Assembly (NCBI GenBank): GCA_007922225.1
Contig: ML679958.1
Span: 52,036,838-52,100,837 of the forward strand
From: Emydura subglobosa
Lineage: Eukaryota > Chordata > Testudines > Chelidae
Direction: 5' to 3'
DNA: 64,000 nt
A model generated the notes under the pieces. The model was not told the DNA's origin and did not search any database. It saw nothing but the letters and a program-made list of their open reading frames with translations. Shown piece by piece: positions 23,690-37,436 of the stretch. Both the position numbers and the translations under genes were made by a program. The stretch's first letter is position 1. The number at the start of each line of letters is the position of its first letter.

Positions 23690-24620
23690 TAGGAAATTGA
23701 TAGCTTTACTTTCAGGTGTGATATATTGGTGTCACTCACACAGTTCTGTAGAGCTCCTTCCTGCTTATCACTCACCAGACTGTTGTTTCCGGTGCCCATC
23801 TCACTGGCCTCAGAATGCTTTAAGCATCCTAAGTCTGAACGGTCAAGGCACAACCCCCAGCTTGGGTTCTAGTCTAAGCACCCTCTTGAGGTGCAGATCC
23901 ACTCTCTAGTTCCTATATCTGAGACCATATGGTCTAACTGCCTAGTCCCTAGGACAAGTGCTGACTCCTCAGCCATGCGCACAGTTTAAACACACCATAT
24001 CCCATAACTGCAACCATGTGGGTATTCCGGGTTTACAGTTTGAGTTGTCCACGACAGGTGATAGTGAAAACAAACAAACAAACACAAAGAGAGACTGCAG
24101 AGGATTCTAAACATGACTCTTTATTTAGCAAGACAGATACACAGCTCTAGACAAAATAATAAACACATTTGTGTGCATTTCCCTGCCTCACTTTCCACAT
24201 CACTTTGGAGAGTTCTCTGAGCTTGGTTCACAGGATCCTTCTGTAGATCATGGCTTCTCGTCAGAATGAAGGAGTCAGTCTCTCCCACTAGTTCACTTAG
24301 TTTCCTTCTTCCTCAGATAGTTCTGCAGTTAAACAGGATACCCACACTACAAAAGCATGCCCCTCTCTCCTGCCTAAGCTTCCTGTGTGGCTCTTTCAGT
24401 CCCACCATTAACACCTATATGCTTTGCTCTGCTGTTGGGGGTTTGCCACTCTCCATTTGCCCCTCCCTGCAGAGAAACTCAATCAAACTGGTTTCCCAAC
24501 TCAGGCAACCTCATGAACATAGCCATTTTTTGGTCAGAGCACAATTGTTGAGGTTATCAACTGACTATCTGGTGGTCCTTTCTGGCCTTAAACACTCTCC
24601 ATTGTCCTTCACTTGTTAGC
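23690..24620. mobile_element. possible LTR-like fragment
   Basis: A CT-rich block with '(caaa)n' at about 24070-24082, 'gactctttatttagcaagac' near 24114 and 'aataataaacac', a combination reminiscent of antisense reptilian LTR or internal retroelement sequence. No paired repeats or coding domain were found. ORFs 23697-23909 and 24266-24619 (117 codons) lack recognisable domains. Confidence 0.25.
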
Positions 24621-25224
24621 TATATGGCACGGCCCTTGTTAGCAAATGGTGGATTCCACATACACTGATGCCTTCCATGATTCAACAATTTCATAACATC
24701 AACTAGAATTCAAGAATCACACATAGACTAATTCCTCAAATTCTTACAATTGGCAATAAAAAATGACAAATGAAATGCCAACAATCAATCAATTTGGAGA
24801 ATGCTTTACATATAAGTTTGAGATTGCAGTGTAAAATGTAATTGTGCCATTTATAAGAGCAGCCAAAAGTTACACCAGTTAACAGAACAAGATCTTATTA
24901 ATTAAGAACTTTCTCTGAGCATTTTCCATTGCAGGGATTGCTGCATACTGATTTGGATTACTTTTCACTGTGGATAACTCAGAATGATTGTGTACACTTG
25001 TAAGTAGAGGTGACATGGAGATGAGACACCAAACAGAGTGGGTCACTTTGAGACTCTTCAGCAATGAAATGCAGAAGAGATGTAGAGGCACAGTTGTCCA
25101 GTGGAACCGTTGTGCCTCACAAGGAGCACAGGGAAGTAAGAAAGGATAGAGTGTGAATCATCCCTGTGGTGGGATCAGCTGAGTGGAAGGTGGAATTCCA
25201 TGATTCTGATCCACCCTCCCCCTC

Positions 25225-25535
25225 CGCAACCACTTTGTTGTTGTTATATTTTACTATCACATCTGGAGGCACAAGTTGAGATCAGGTCCCCACTGTATTA
25301 GAATTGTATAAACATAATAAACGGCCCGGCCCTGCCCTGAGGAGTTTACAGTCTAAGCAGACATTCTAGACAAAGAGTGGAAGAAAGTATTATCCCCGTT
25401 TTACAGAAAGGGAACTGAGACGTAAAGAAATTCAATGATAAACAAAGTTAAACAGGGAATCAGTGACAGAGCCAGGAATTGAACACAGACTTCGAGTCCA
25501 GTACCTTAAGTACAAGGCAACACTTCTTATATGTA
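25225..25535 (-). mobile_element. MIR-like SINE, minus strand
   Basis: On the plus strand the order is 'gaggagtttacagtctaagc' (25340), 'tattatccccgttttacag' (25390), 'ggaactgagacgtaaag' and 'agccaggaattgaacacag' (25471), the reverse complement of a MIR/CORE-SINE running from tRNA-like head (near 25535) to tail (near 25225). 'ggaattgaac' is the complement of the B-box. Old and non-autonomous. Confidence 0.75.
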
Positions 25536-28500
25536 GAGATGATGCAAATATATATAGCACTAGTATAGGTACTCATATTAGGTATTCTGAAAGCACTTTA
25601 TCAATACTGACTATATTTGCAGTATGTTTTGTGCACAAGCAAAGGAAAGAGCCACTTCTCCTGTGTCTTTGCTTTACTGCTTCCTAATTTTTAGCTTTGG
25701 GCAAGGGTTTACAGTATCTTCTGTTACACAGCTTCAGACAACATACTGGTTTATTTTTGACCTATATCAAGTTATCTGCAACATTTCATCAGATGATTAA
25801 AGTGGGTTATAAGAACAAGAAGCCTATTTGATCACCAAGGTTTTAATGGTCAAAGTTACATGTACTAACTTGATTCTTCTTTTCCTCATGCCCAATTTAT
25901 TCACAAAAGCAATTCTGGTTACCAGTTCATCCATGATAAACTTAACAAATAGGTCTCTTTTCTGATACGAAGACTTGGAGTTTGAAACAAGAAAAGAAGG
26001 AACGTACAGAGGCAACCAGTTTTAGGGAAGTACAAAGTATTTTTTAAGATATCATAAAAGATTTTTTTTTAAATAATGTTTTGATCTCCTTAAGATTTAG
26101 AGCTCTAGTGGTACAAATACCACCCAAGGTTATTTAATCACTTCACCTGCACATGTTGCAACAACAGCAGTAACATGAGCCTCTCGCTGTTGATTTCCTC
26201 TTTCTCTCAAGAGACATGTTTGGGAAGAGGAGCCATATGCTGCCACTGCCGCCTTTGGGATAAGAACAGATGACAGCCTACTGCAGCCACCGCCTATGGG
26301 GGCAAGATCGGTCTCAGAGCAGTGGTCCGGGAATTGTTCAGAGAAAACTATGCCCCTACTCAATTCTTCGGAATTAGTGGCCCCCTAATCTACCAGTAGC
26401 TCTGCTCACCCTTCTCTTTCAACCCTAGCCCTCTACCAGGAATGTTTGCAGGCCAGTTGTAGGACCCTGTAGGTCAGCTCCTCCCCACAATACTGTCTCC
26501 TTGGGAGGAAAAGAGGTGGAATTTGGTGGGGAAAGGAGGATGGAGAGAAGCTTGTCACTTTTACGTGTCATTGCTGACTGTTCCTCTGTTGCCTTCTGCT
26601 CTAGACAACATCCTAACAGTGACCCAATTTCTGGCTTCAATCAGGAAGTTGAGGCAAGGGATAGGAAACAGACAATCCTAACAAATTATACAGTCTGTAA
26701 AAATTTCTTCATAGTCATTAGGGATTTAGTATACAAAATGTGAAGTATGACGATTAAAAATAATAGAGAGTTAAAACTCTTATGTTGGTTATTAACCATT
26801 TGTACATTTTTTCCTAAATACATTTTTATGGGAAGTTAGTCAGTCAGTGGAAACTATAATAGAAAGGAAAATTAAGTTCACAAGACTAATTTTGCTAAAC
26901 ACGTCATAAGTGGATATACAGCAGGTAGATCAGTGATTTGTGGTTTGTTTTAGTTTTTTTATTTGTCTTCAGTCATTATATAGCATGGGTTTCTTTACTG
27001 TGGCTTTTTCAGAGTAATTAATGAGAGGGAGCAACAGATTTTGTATCTCTTTTCAGGTTGGCCATCTTCATCAACGCTTCCCAAACAGTATTCATCCATC
27101 TATCCACTGCAGATTCCTGTGGATTTCCTCTTGTTGCAAAAATTATTGTGCTGCTAATCGGTTATCTGTTTTGCTTAAATTCTTTGTCAAAATGTTTCTT
27201 GAAGTCAGTATTCTTTGATAGATACTAGATAGACAGCCCTGGAAACTAAGATCCTTTATTTATCTACAGCATAAGTAGAACATAGGCAGCAATGGCCTTG
27301 TAGGGCTGCAAGGTATAGTTAAGTGCCTGTGATCTGTAATTCTTCCCCTAGCATTGAAAATGCTGAAAATATTATGAAAATATGGCTTTGTAATACAACT
27401 ATCGGTCTAATAGGAACATGTCTGAGAGCACCAAATCATTTAGTTGTCTGATAGTAACCTCTTTCACTCTCTATTGACCTGGCCTGGATTTGAAATGGCA
27501 AGCTACAGCTGAGTGACCCTCTATCATGTTATGAATCCTCTGAACCTATAGATATTGCTTATGCACAAGGAAAAAGCCAATTAAGAAATGATGTTCTAAT
27601 AATTTATAATGGTCTTCAGATATGTTGCCTCCTTTGGAGTCCACTGTAACTCCAGAAATAATTTTTCTCTCAGATGATTGTTGTTTCTCACATGTTTGAG
27701 AAGTGAGAAAACTTCAATATCAAGTCACTTCTTGCATATTTTGGAGCAAATCCATAATTTAACATCCAACTCAAATAGCATGGCTGGGTACAATCCTGTG
27801 ACAGTCAACTCCTGCCTCTCTCACATCCAGCTGAACCACACTGTTTCCTGTGCCCCTGGGCTCTTCATATCCACTGGGTCAGGATTTGTATATTTGTGCA
27901 AGGTTTTTTTAACTTAGAAATGTATTTAACCTAAAATAGTCCCCAATTTGTTGATTAATCTAGAAAATAATTAATAAGCTTTAAAGCCATACCAGGGTCT
28001 GAATAAGTTATAACATCCTCTGTTAATGTGGAAAGGTTTTAAATATTTGAGAAGAACCCAATATTTCAAAACCAATAAGCTCTTTATTTCATATCAACAT
28101 CTAGAGTGGATATGCAAATTTCCACACATACTCAGCCTGGAAGGATAATTAGTGCCATCAGAAGCATATATTTTGTCAAATATATTCTTCATTAAAGAGA
28201 CTCTACCCCAAATTTAGCCGTGTGGACCCAGGAATAAGACTGTTCAATGAAGACTTCAAGCACCCACAAATGGACAATGCATAGCCAAATCATAGCACCA
28301 ATAGAAGTATTCCATCATTTATCATCTTCTCCATTACCTGCTTTTTTCTTCCTGGTTTAATTGATTTTAGGAGTTGTCTCTCAATTGCTTTCTGATTTTT
28401 ATTAGTATTATTTATTATTATTTTAATTGAAGGTTGTGTTACTGTTTTGGGCATAGTCTAATTTTGGCATTGGATAAAAATTCTTTAGCATCATTTCATA

Positions 28501-31500
28501 TTGGACTCAAAGCAGCTAAGAAAAGTGTGTGTTCAAACTATAGTCACTGCAAACATTAAAGGACTTAACTGACATAGGTATCTTCAGTAGGTCTTGATGA
28601 CATGCAGCTTTTCAGCACTTGTGATCACTTCATTTCTCACACACAGGCTAAGAGGAAAAAGATTGTTGTTGTTCCTTGTAGATTATTTATCTCACATTAG
28701 ATCCATTAATTCATTCAATCTCATAAAAGTCCCCATACTGAAGTATAAGTTGTAGAGAAGGTCCACAGTCCAGTTTCAATGTTCTCATCCTACTTCTTGG
28801 CTAGACCATTTTTGAAGCTGGTGCCACCAACAGGTTCCATTACTATCTGGATCTGCAAAGAGTGAGTTCAAAAGCATACATTATTGTTAGTCTCTACATT
28901 ATCTAAAGCAGTCTCTGCTCCCTTAAGTCTGTTTTTGTGTTCTTGATCTCAAAGGATGCCTATTTCAATATATTTATGCATCCTTTTCACAGATGAAATT
29001 TTAAATTCTCTCCTGTGTCTTTATGAATGGTCATGACCAACTGCCCCAGCAACCCATACTGTTGTCTTTAACGGTCTCTCATCATCCCTAGGTGTACCCC
29101 AGATTTTACTTAAATCCTGGCATCCTAAAGTTGTTGTTCTAGCAGCTACTGTCATTGTGGGGTAGAGGGAAAGAAAATAGATTAGTATGATGGACTGAGA
29201 ATTGATTCCAACTCTACATGTATGCAAGGTATGGTTAAAGGAGAAACTGGGAGAAAGACTGAATGGATTAATCAGGGGCCACTATTTTTGAAGGTGATTT
29301 TTGAGGAGGTAACAGTTGTAGTCAGCTAGGTGAGAAGAAATTTCATATATTGTGTAATCTGAACTGTGAAAGCTTTGATTTATACTCAGTTGAATTGGAA
29401 AGTCAAACTATGGACCAGGATGGTTCATTTTTTCATAAATTAGTTTGTTCAGGGCTTGTAATCAAACACATTGTTCTTTGAAAGCAGGAGAAATTCATGC
29501 TAAAGAAGTCATTTCCCTTTCATAATATGTTTTAGTACTGACATCCCTCTTTTCTTCCCTCTGAAACAAAGAAAAATATTTAGAATCTCCTACTTCTGAA
29601 CACTTAGTAAAACTCAACTACCTGAATTAATTTAATTGAATGTTTTATTCCTTTAAATTCCACAGGCTTTCATATGACTACTAGGAAGAGCAGCAACTCT
29701 TGAATTAAATGCATACAAGAGGTTTTAAAAAAATAAAATCCACTACTCAGTAAAGCAATTGAGTGCCTCATTAATTCTGGTGGTGTCATCTGTTTTTGAT
29801 TAGTAAGGTTGTTGAGCATCCATTGTAATGCCTTAAGGTGTAAGAAATTACATTTCAAAGGTATGGTAACGTCATCTAAGTGCAGTTGACAGTTCATCGG
29901 GTGTTTAGGCCATGGTTACGGGGTATAAATGAAATAAGTTGTTAACAGCCCACAGCACTTCTTTAGCATTTCAGGAATATTTCGTAATCCTGCCTTTGTC
30001 AGTCATAGAAATTATTGGAAAAACTATTAAACTAATATTTGTACTTTGTCACTTTTTAAGTGTCTTCTGCTCTACTATGGAGGGGAGAGATGTATCTTGT
30101 ATTTTATGCGAGTTGTGATGCAATAGACAAGGTCTCTGGCTATTGCAATTTTTCTGATTACTTCTAAAAACTGCTTCTGGGTATTAAGAGAGCAATGCAC
30201 AGAGCGATAAATAAGAATTCCTCATTATGAATAATCCTGATTCTACAAGCAGCATATCTTTGCTGTTTACTATCACTCTGCTATTCTCAGGATTGGAAAG
30301 CTGTACTTGAATGATTTCAGTTAGTAATGTCAGAATATTGTACCTTCTCTGTAGAAGACACATCTCTGTTCTGAAACAGTTTTCTGCCATCAGTAGTTAG
30401 GTATAGACTCTCAGTAACATGATATAATATGTGAAGCTGCAAGACAATAATTTATGAAATATTCCCTTAGGCCATTGTAATATTTGCCCTGTGTAAATCA
30501 TAGATTCAATTAGGGAAATCTAATGGGATTACATCTGCATTTCTTTTCTTTCAGTTATAATTTTATCATGTCCTTCATTGAAAAATATGATCGTGTAAGC
30601 ATACAATTGCTGTTATATTAGTCTCTCTCACACCTTTGCTGCTTTATTTTTTTAACCAAAAGTGGATAGTGTACAAACAGTATAAAAATATTTACATAAA
30701 AAAGCAAGTGTGTCTTGAGTTTCAAGAAAGTGGGCATTCCGTTTCAATATAATAAAGCTATGTAAAGTATATTTTTATTTTAAGCGTTTGTCAGTTTGTT
30801 TGGTTTTTTAAAAAACCACATAGCTTTACTTCAGTAAAGTTTAAAGTTGTTTGTATTCAGTATTAATTTTCCTATATTCCAGAAGTAGAAGGGGTTTAAA
30901 AATATCCAAAGGATCAAGCATAAATTTGTTTCCCAAAGTTCATAGTAAGACCCCAGTACTAATCTTTCTTTTTGCTCACCCACTTTACACTTTTTCATAT
31001 TCAGAGAAAATAAGTATCCCTTTACTAGACTATGTGTATATCATTGTGTGCTGTTTTATGCTAGGTCACCATTTAAACAGAGGAAAGATATTAAGCACAA
31101 TTTTCCATTAACTGAACTTCCTGAGCACTGGTGTTCATCAAAATAATTTAGAAAGGCTTGTGTCTGGTATGATGCTTTCTGGATGGCCTTAGGTGATCTG
31201 AAGATGATTTTGAATTGGCACCAGAAATTTGTTTGTATAAAGCACTAACATTTAATTCAGGTGTTCAAATTCTATGTTTCTAAAACAAAGAAATTATCCC
31301 AAAGTCCTTACTCTGACAAAACTCTCATGAAAGTCAATTCAGTAACAAGTATTTCAATAGCAAAAAATAATAATCTCTAGACAAATCAGATGATCTCTTA
31401 ATAATTCTTTAATAAACTCTTTTGATGAACAGCAATGCTTAGGAAATTTAGGTGAGGGAAAACTGAATGTTAATAGATTGAATGTTGAAGGTAACGGGAG

Positions 31501-32509
31501 TTTTACCTAGTGAAGACCTACAGGATTGAGTCTCAGTTTTGTTGGTCTTTCTACTGTGCTAAGGGTTTCACATGCATAAACTCTGACAGTTGAATACGTG
31601 TGTGAAAACAAGTGAAGCAGCATTGGCTAGGGATTGTTTTTTCTTATTTATGTTTAAAAGGGAACAACATCTGTAATGTTGCTTTTGCCTGGTTTGTCCT
31701 GCCGATCAAGTCTCTCCCTCTTAGTACCTATGGTGAACTGGTAGTGCAGCGGGTTTGTTCTGGCTGTGATTTTAATTACAAAATGTCTGACTTACAAGGT
31801 ATTTTATAACCCTAGCTATCCTGTTACTAAACAGGCTGTTTTTAGGGAGTTTTGCATGGAATGAAGGAAAGGAGGATTTGGCTTTATATACTGTGTATGT
31901 CAACTGAAGTAGAGTATGGGAGACTGATCTGGCAGAATAACAATAGTTGGAGGCTTAGCCACATATATTTAATCTTGATCGGTGGTGTTGTTTTCAACTG
32001 AATTTTTTCAGATAAGGATGAAAGAGGGTTTGTTACAATGTCCCTGCTTGTCCTGACAGAAGGCATATGTAAAGAAAAGTCTTGCATGTATTCTGAAGGA
32101 AGGAAGCCATGTGTGCATTGTAAACTCCTGTAGGATCTAATCTTCAAGGGAGATTCAATACAGAATACAGAGCACTGTTTTGAGATGCTTTTGCTTATCT
32201 ATTCCATTTAGGCTGCTTTATTTTAAACCACTTTCCTTTCGGCATCCACTGTCAGCTCCAGATACAGAGCAATGCAATGTCCAGCCTTGAAGTGAGAGAG
32301 ACAATAAATCACATTGTCAAAAAGGAGCTGGTAAATTTTTCCTTTCCACATGAAGATGGAAAAAGTCATTTTTTGCCCCTCCTCTGACACTCGGCATCCA
32401 AATGGGGAGCCAGGTCTTACCTGAATGCCACATTGCACACTATTGATGATCAATGGACATATGCTTTTCACTGAAGGAGTAGGCATGAGTTCTATTAGGA
32501 CCTATAAAT
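25536..32509. other. unique AT-rich DNA, nothing supported
   Basis: Seven kilobases without a recognisable gene or well-defined repeat. The minus-strand ORFs 26130-26363 and 26425-26640 lie in a slightly GC-richer patch (26130-26650) that could be an old insertion but has no known domain. Other ORFs (27678-27917, 29670-29897, 30851-31111, 31884-32147, 32223-32486) are short, of ordinary intron composition, and lack domains. Confidence 0.4.
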
Positions 32510-34330
32510 ACCTTTAGGTAATTTGTTCTAATGTTTAACTACCCTTATAGTTAGGAAGTTTTTCCAAACATCTAACTTAAATCTCTCTTGCTGCAGTTTA
32601 ATTTAATTACTTCTTGTCCTGTCCTCAGTGGTTAAGGAAAAGAATTGATCACCTTCTTCATTGTATCAATCTTTTATGTACTTGAAAACTGTTATCAAGG
32701 TCCCTCCTGTTTCCTTCCCCCCGCCCCCCCCAACCTCCCACCTCCGGTCTTCCTCCAGATTAAACAAACCCAATTTTTTCAGTATTTCCTTGTAGGTTAT
32801 GTTTTCTAGACCTTCAAACATTTTTGTGCTCACCTCTGGGCTTTCTCCAGTTTGTCCACATCTGTCCCAAAGTGTGGTGCCCAGAACTGGACACAGTACT
32901 CCACTTGAGACCTTATCAGTGCTGAATAGAATGAAATAATTACTTCTTATGTCTTCTAATACTTCTCAGAATTATGTTCAGTTTTTTTACAACAATATTA
33001 CGTTGTTGACTCATATTTAGTTTGTGATCCATTATAATCCCATTTTTGTTTCTTACCCTTGGATGTATATGTATATACTTCCTACCTGTGATTTCCACTT
33101 CATGCATCTGACGAAGTGGGTTGCAGCCCACAAAAGCTCATGTCCACAAAAATTTGTTAATCTTTAAATTGCTACAGGACTCTCGTTTTTACTATAATCC
33201 CCAGATCTTTTTCTGAAGTACTCCTACCTAGGCAGTCATTTCTCATTTTTTATTTGTGCAATTGATTATTCCTTCCTAAGTATAGTACTTTGTATTTGTC
33301 CTTATTGAATTTCATCCTATTTATTTCAGACCATTTCTCCAGTTTGTCAAGATCATTTTGAATTCTAATCCAGTATTTCAAAGTACTTGCAAACCCTCCC
33401 AGCTTGGTTTTGTTACCAAACTTTGAGTGTACTGTCTGTGCCATTATCCAAATCATTTATGAAGATATTGAATAGAACTGGACCCAGGACAGCCCCTGCA
33501 GGATGCCACTCAATCTGCCCTTCCAGCTCGATTGTGAACCATCAATAACTACTCTCTGAATATTTCCAGCCAGCTGTGCATCCACCATATAGTAGGTTCA
33601 TCTCTAAGCTATATTTCTCTAATTTGTTAATGAGACAGTCATGGGAGACAGTATCAAGAGCCTTACTAAAGTCAATATTTATCACATCTACTGCTCCTCC
33701 TCTATCCACAAGGCTTGTTACCCTGTCAAAGATGGATGTTAGGTTGGTTTGACATAATTTGTTCTTGACAAATCCATGTTGACTGTTTCTTATTACCTTA
33801 TTTTCTTCTAGGTGCTTACAAATTGATCATTTGATTATTTGCTCCAGTATCTTTTTTGGGTACTGAAGCTAAGCTGACTGGTCTATAATTCTGTCAGTTG
33901 TCCTGACTCTCCTTTTTATAGATAGTTACTATAGTGGCCCTTTTCCAGTCCTCTGGATATTTCTCCTGTCTTCCATAAGTTCTCAAAGATAATCGCTAAT
34001 GACTCATCTCTTTCAGACAATTTCTTAAGTATTCTAGGATATATTTCATTGGGCCCTGCCCACTTGAAGACATCTAACTTGTCTAAGTAATTCTTAACTT
34101 GTTCTTTTCCTATTATAACCTCAGATCTGACCCCATTTACACTGATGTTTACTATGTTAGTTATCCAATCACTGCTAACTTTTTTGGTGAAAACAGAAAC
34201 AAAAAAAGGCATTTAACACTTCAGCCATTGCTGTGTTGTCTGTTATTGTCAGTCCTTCATTATGGTTGACATTCCTGGAGGTGACGGAATATACTAAATC
34301 AACTTCAGTTTGTTGCCCATAGAACTACCT
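32510..34330 (-). mobile_element. old CR1 LINE, minus strand
   Basis: A long but heavily mutated CR1. On the minus strand it runs from a 5' portion (34212-33916, with KAGPNEIYPRILK-like text: 'WAGPNEIYPRILKKL') through the post-catalytic region (33456-33250, KTKLGGFAS...MKFNKDKYKVLYLGRNNQ) to the C-terminal end near 32520. Frames are broken many times and the catalytic motif lies in a damaged stretch. It is interrupted at 33042-33192 by a Penelope-like tail, so it is older than that insertion. A C-rich run at 32715-32745 lies within it. Confidence 0.85.
33042..33192 (+). mobile_element. Penelope-like element 3' tail nested in CR1
   Basis: The insert contains 'tgcatctgacgaagtgggtt' at 33104 and 'gcagcccacaaaagctcatg', the 3' end of a Penelope-like family common in turtles, where a short hairpin is formed by gtgggttgcagcccac. 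It is flanked by identical 9-bp copies TATAATCCC at 33033-33041 and 33193-33201, and the CR1 sequence resumes exactly after the second copy. Only about 150 bp was inserted, a typical 5'-truncated copy. Confidence 0.85.
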
Positions 34331-34700
34331 CCCAACTTCTCATTAAAAATAGCTCAAGAATTTCCAACTTTATCCATTGTATTGTTTGCTTCTTTCTGCA
34401 CATTTAAAAACAAAACATGTCCAGTTTAAGAGGGCCTTTTTTCTGATTTTTGCTCTTGCTGCTGAGTGAGAGGGTTATAGTATATTCCTGGAGTTGATGG
34501 ATAAAGGCTGCATTCCAAAGAAGTAAAATTGCTTCATAACAAGAGTTCATGCTGAGGAGCCTTGGCAGAGGTAGGTTTCTGTTGCTCCTCTGTAGTTTTT
34601 TAAAGAGTTGTGCATAAATTCCAGGCGGAAACAGAATGCTTTTTCCATTTTATGAAAAGCAAATTTTGTATATATATAATACAAATATATATATTAAGTT

Positions 34701-34758
34701 CAAAATTGCAAATATTTACAAAATTACAAATATGTTTGCAAAATTGCAAATATTTACA
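34701..34758. repeat. three AT-rich tandem units of about 19 bp
   Basis: 'caaaattgcaaatatttaca' occurs at 34701-34720 and 34739-34758, with a diverged middle unit between them, giving a 38-bp period made of two 19-bp halves. An (AT)-rich tract (34670-34695) precedes it. The overlapping ORFs at 34600-34851 arise from this repeat. Confidence 0.85.
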
Positions 34759-34830
34759 GAAATGTGCCACTGCCAAATTCACAATTTTTGCATTTTTAAG
34801 AGTTACTGGTCTGACTTAAACAAGGAGGAG

Positions 34831-37436
34831 TCTGTTAGTGGAGAAATATAGTGTTAAAAAAGACTGTGTTCTGTATTGTCCTTTTTTCTGCTGTACATTG
34901 AATTTTCTAAGTACTGCTTTCTCTTATATGCTTCGATCTGTGAAAAGCTGTTCAAAACAGATAAAAGTAGCAATATTGAAACACAAAGTTTGAAGCAGAA
35001 CATAATGAGTCTTCATATTGCCTCAGATACTATTAGTTTGAGTTTTCCAGTTTAAAAAGATAGTAAAAAGGTCTTTGTCTTGCAACCAGAGGTTTTTGCA
35101 GCCTTTCATGTGTGGAGCTGGCAGTCAGTGGTGGCAGTCAGCCTTTCATGGGTGGAGGCACTGGGAGCCTCTGACAAAGAGGGACAGTAGCTTAATACAA
35201 GTAAGAAAAAGAACTGATCCAGAAATGTGGAGAGAGGACAAGTTGTCTGTAGCCTCTGGGATGCCATTTCCAAAAGGACTACAATGCTTTTTCCAGTGGA
35301 TGGGAGTGGGCTAAAGTGTAGCTTCTCCTGAAGCCTAGCGTAATAGTAAGTAGCACAGAAGAGTTCACACTTACATTTAGTAGTTTGATGCCCAGCCCAG
35401 CTAGCCAGCTAGCAATTACAAGTAGTTAGATTTCTATGCTCTGGTTTCCACATTGCTTTTTGAAGGTGATAAATTATACTCCTTTTCTACCTGTAAATTG
35501 CAGTAGGGTCCTGATTCTTTGCTAAAACACAGCAGCTGGCAACTTTCGAGTTTTTAATCCATTCCCAGGAACCTCTTTGTCAGTTACATTGGTATTACAA
35601 ATCAGATACCAGTCATGGCAATGCCTCTAGGATGAAGTTACATTTCCTGGATCTTACCAGTAAACTTCATGATTCAGGGGAGCTGCTACAGCAGCTGGCA
35701 GAGATCATCCTGGGTGAAAGAGCCCTAAATACACTAATGCATCTGGCACCTTTGTCAGCAGTAAAGATGATCCTGAAGGTGTCAATTTAGTAGAATCAAA
35801 TTCCCATTGTAATTTTAAAATGAAAAGGTTTGGTAGGATAACAAATGAATCTTTTGCATTTTTAATTAAAAAGGGACAGGAGTTTCCCTCTCCCCCTCTT
35901 AGTACCTAGCAAAATGACTTTTAAAGCTTTGACTTGAACTAGAACGAGTCCCCAGTGTGAGTCTTATGATGTAAAGAATTCCACCACAATGGAGCAACAA
36001 GAGCAAACATCTGATGTTTATACTTGGTGGCTGGTAGAAATGCTACCCTCAAACAAAGTGAACCGTGATTCTCTGAAAGTATGTGGGACTATGGAGGTGT
36101 CAGTACAGGATATCATAGTTCAAGATGAGTCTAGATATCCATTATATGTTTTCTCTTTATTCCTCTTCTAAATGTTCATGAGTTTGATTTATTTACAACT
36201 TGGTATGCTTAAAAATAGACTAAGCAGAATTCTTCTGGAGATTTGTTTGAAAAGTTATGATTAAAGATTTAAAATACTAGGACATCGAAAATTACCCCTA
36301 TTTTAAAACTATTCCCTGTCTCCCTTGATTTATCAACCTATGAGTTCACAGCATAGCAAGCATTCCACAGCTCTCAATTCACAGACAGACATTTTCCACA
36401 CTCAAGCACAGGCAACTTTGGAAGATGTCAGGCCTCCTAACAGTTCTCCATCTCCTAACAGGGTTCTCCATCTGCAGATGTTAGCAGAGGGCAGAGCCGG
36501 TCCTAGGCATAAGCAGACTAAGCAATTTTTAGGGCCCTGAGCAGTGCAAAGGGTCCCCCATTTGCTTTTTATTATAAGAATATGCCCCTTTTAGTATTGT
36601 GGGAAGGGGGCCAAAAATATTCCTGCTTAGGGCTTCCAATGAACTGGCACCGGCACTGGCAGAGGAATGAGATTGGGTAGGGACAGGGCATGGAAGAGGA
36701 CAGAGCTAGTATTGAGCGCTGGAGTGGGGTTGGCTTGCAAATAATCAAAAGTTTGGAGGAGGCAGGAGAGGCATGTAAAAAGGGAGCTTACAATAGAAAG
36801 CTTGGAGCTGGAGCCAGGCACAGGAGTGCTACTGGGAAAGAAGCTGGAGCCTGAGGGGCTGAGCAAAACAAAAATTTCTACTTGGGGAAAATCTTTTCAC
36901 ACTCAGCAAAAAGAGTTTTAAACTGACTCTCATGCTTTTACTAGACTCTGCAGAGATTTTTCACATGAAGCAGCCTGGCATTATATTAAATCAGAATTTT
37001 ACAGAAAACAAAGAAAAGCCCAAAGAAAAAACAAATAAAAATCAGTTAAGTTTACCAAATGGAATTCGGTAGAGGATGTGCCATTAATATGGATATGTGA
37101 AAAAAATTAGGTTGTGATTTCCACAGTTTAAAGTACACTTGAGACCAGCCTTAAACACCCTGTTTACACACACAGACCTGCACATGAAAACATTCCAATG
37201 CCTAAATAATTTGGTGAAACATTCACACTAGTTACAAAGTGTAAATGAATCTTATCCAGTCATCACACAACTTTCCATAAAAGGCCAGATTCCCAGTTGT
37301 GACTAACCATTAAACCTTGGGCACAGCTGAAAGAAGACACAAATTAAGTGTCTGTGTGTGTACACAATCTGGTCTCAGGTGTGGTATATAGCAATATCCA
37401 TTCTGTCAGCTGGGCTTTAAGAGGATGTAGAGAGGG
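34831..37436. other. mixed DNA, small repeat pieces only
   Basis: 35088-35160 holds a diverged direct duplication ('cagcctttcatg..tggag' twice, about 50 bp apart). 36495-36560 ('gagccggtcctaggcataag' then 'tttttagggccctgag') resembles an amniote interspersed repeat also hinted at near 19490 and 55680. 36640-36850 is purine-rich. ORFs (35075-35314, 35989-36171, 36325-36540, 36627-36866) show no domains. Confidence 0.4.
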
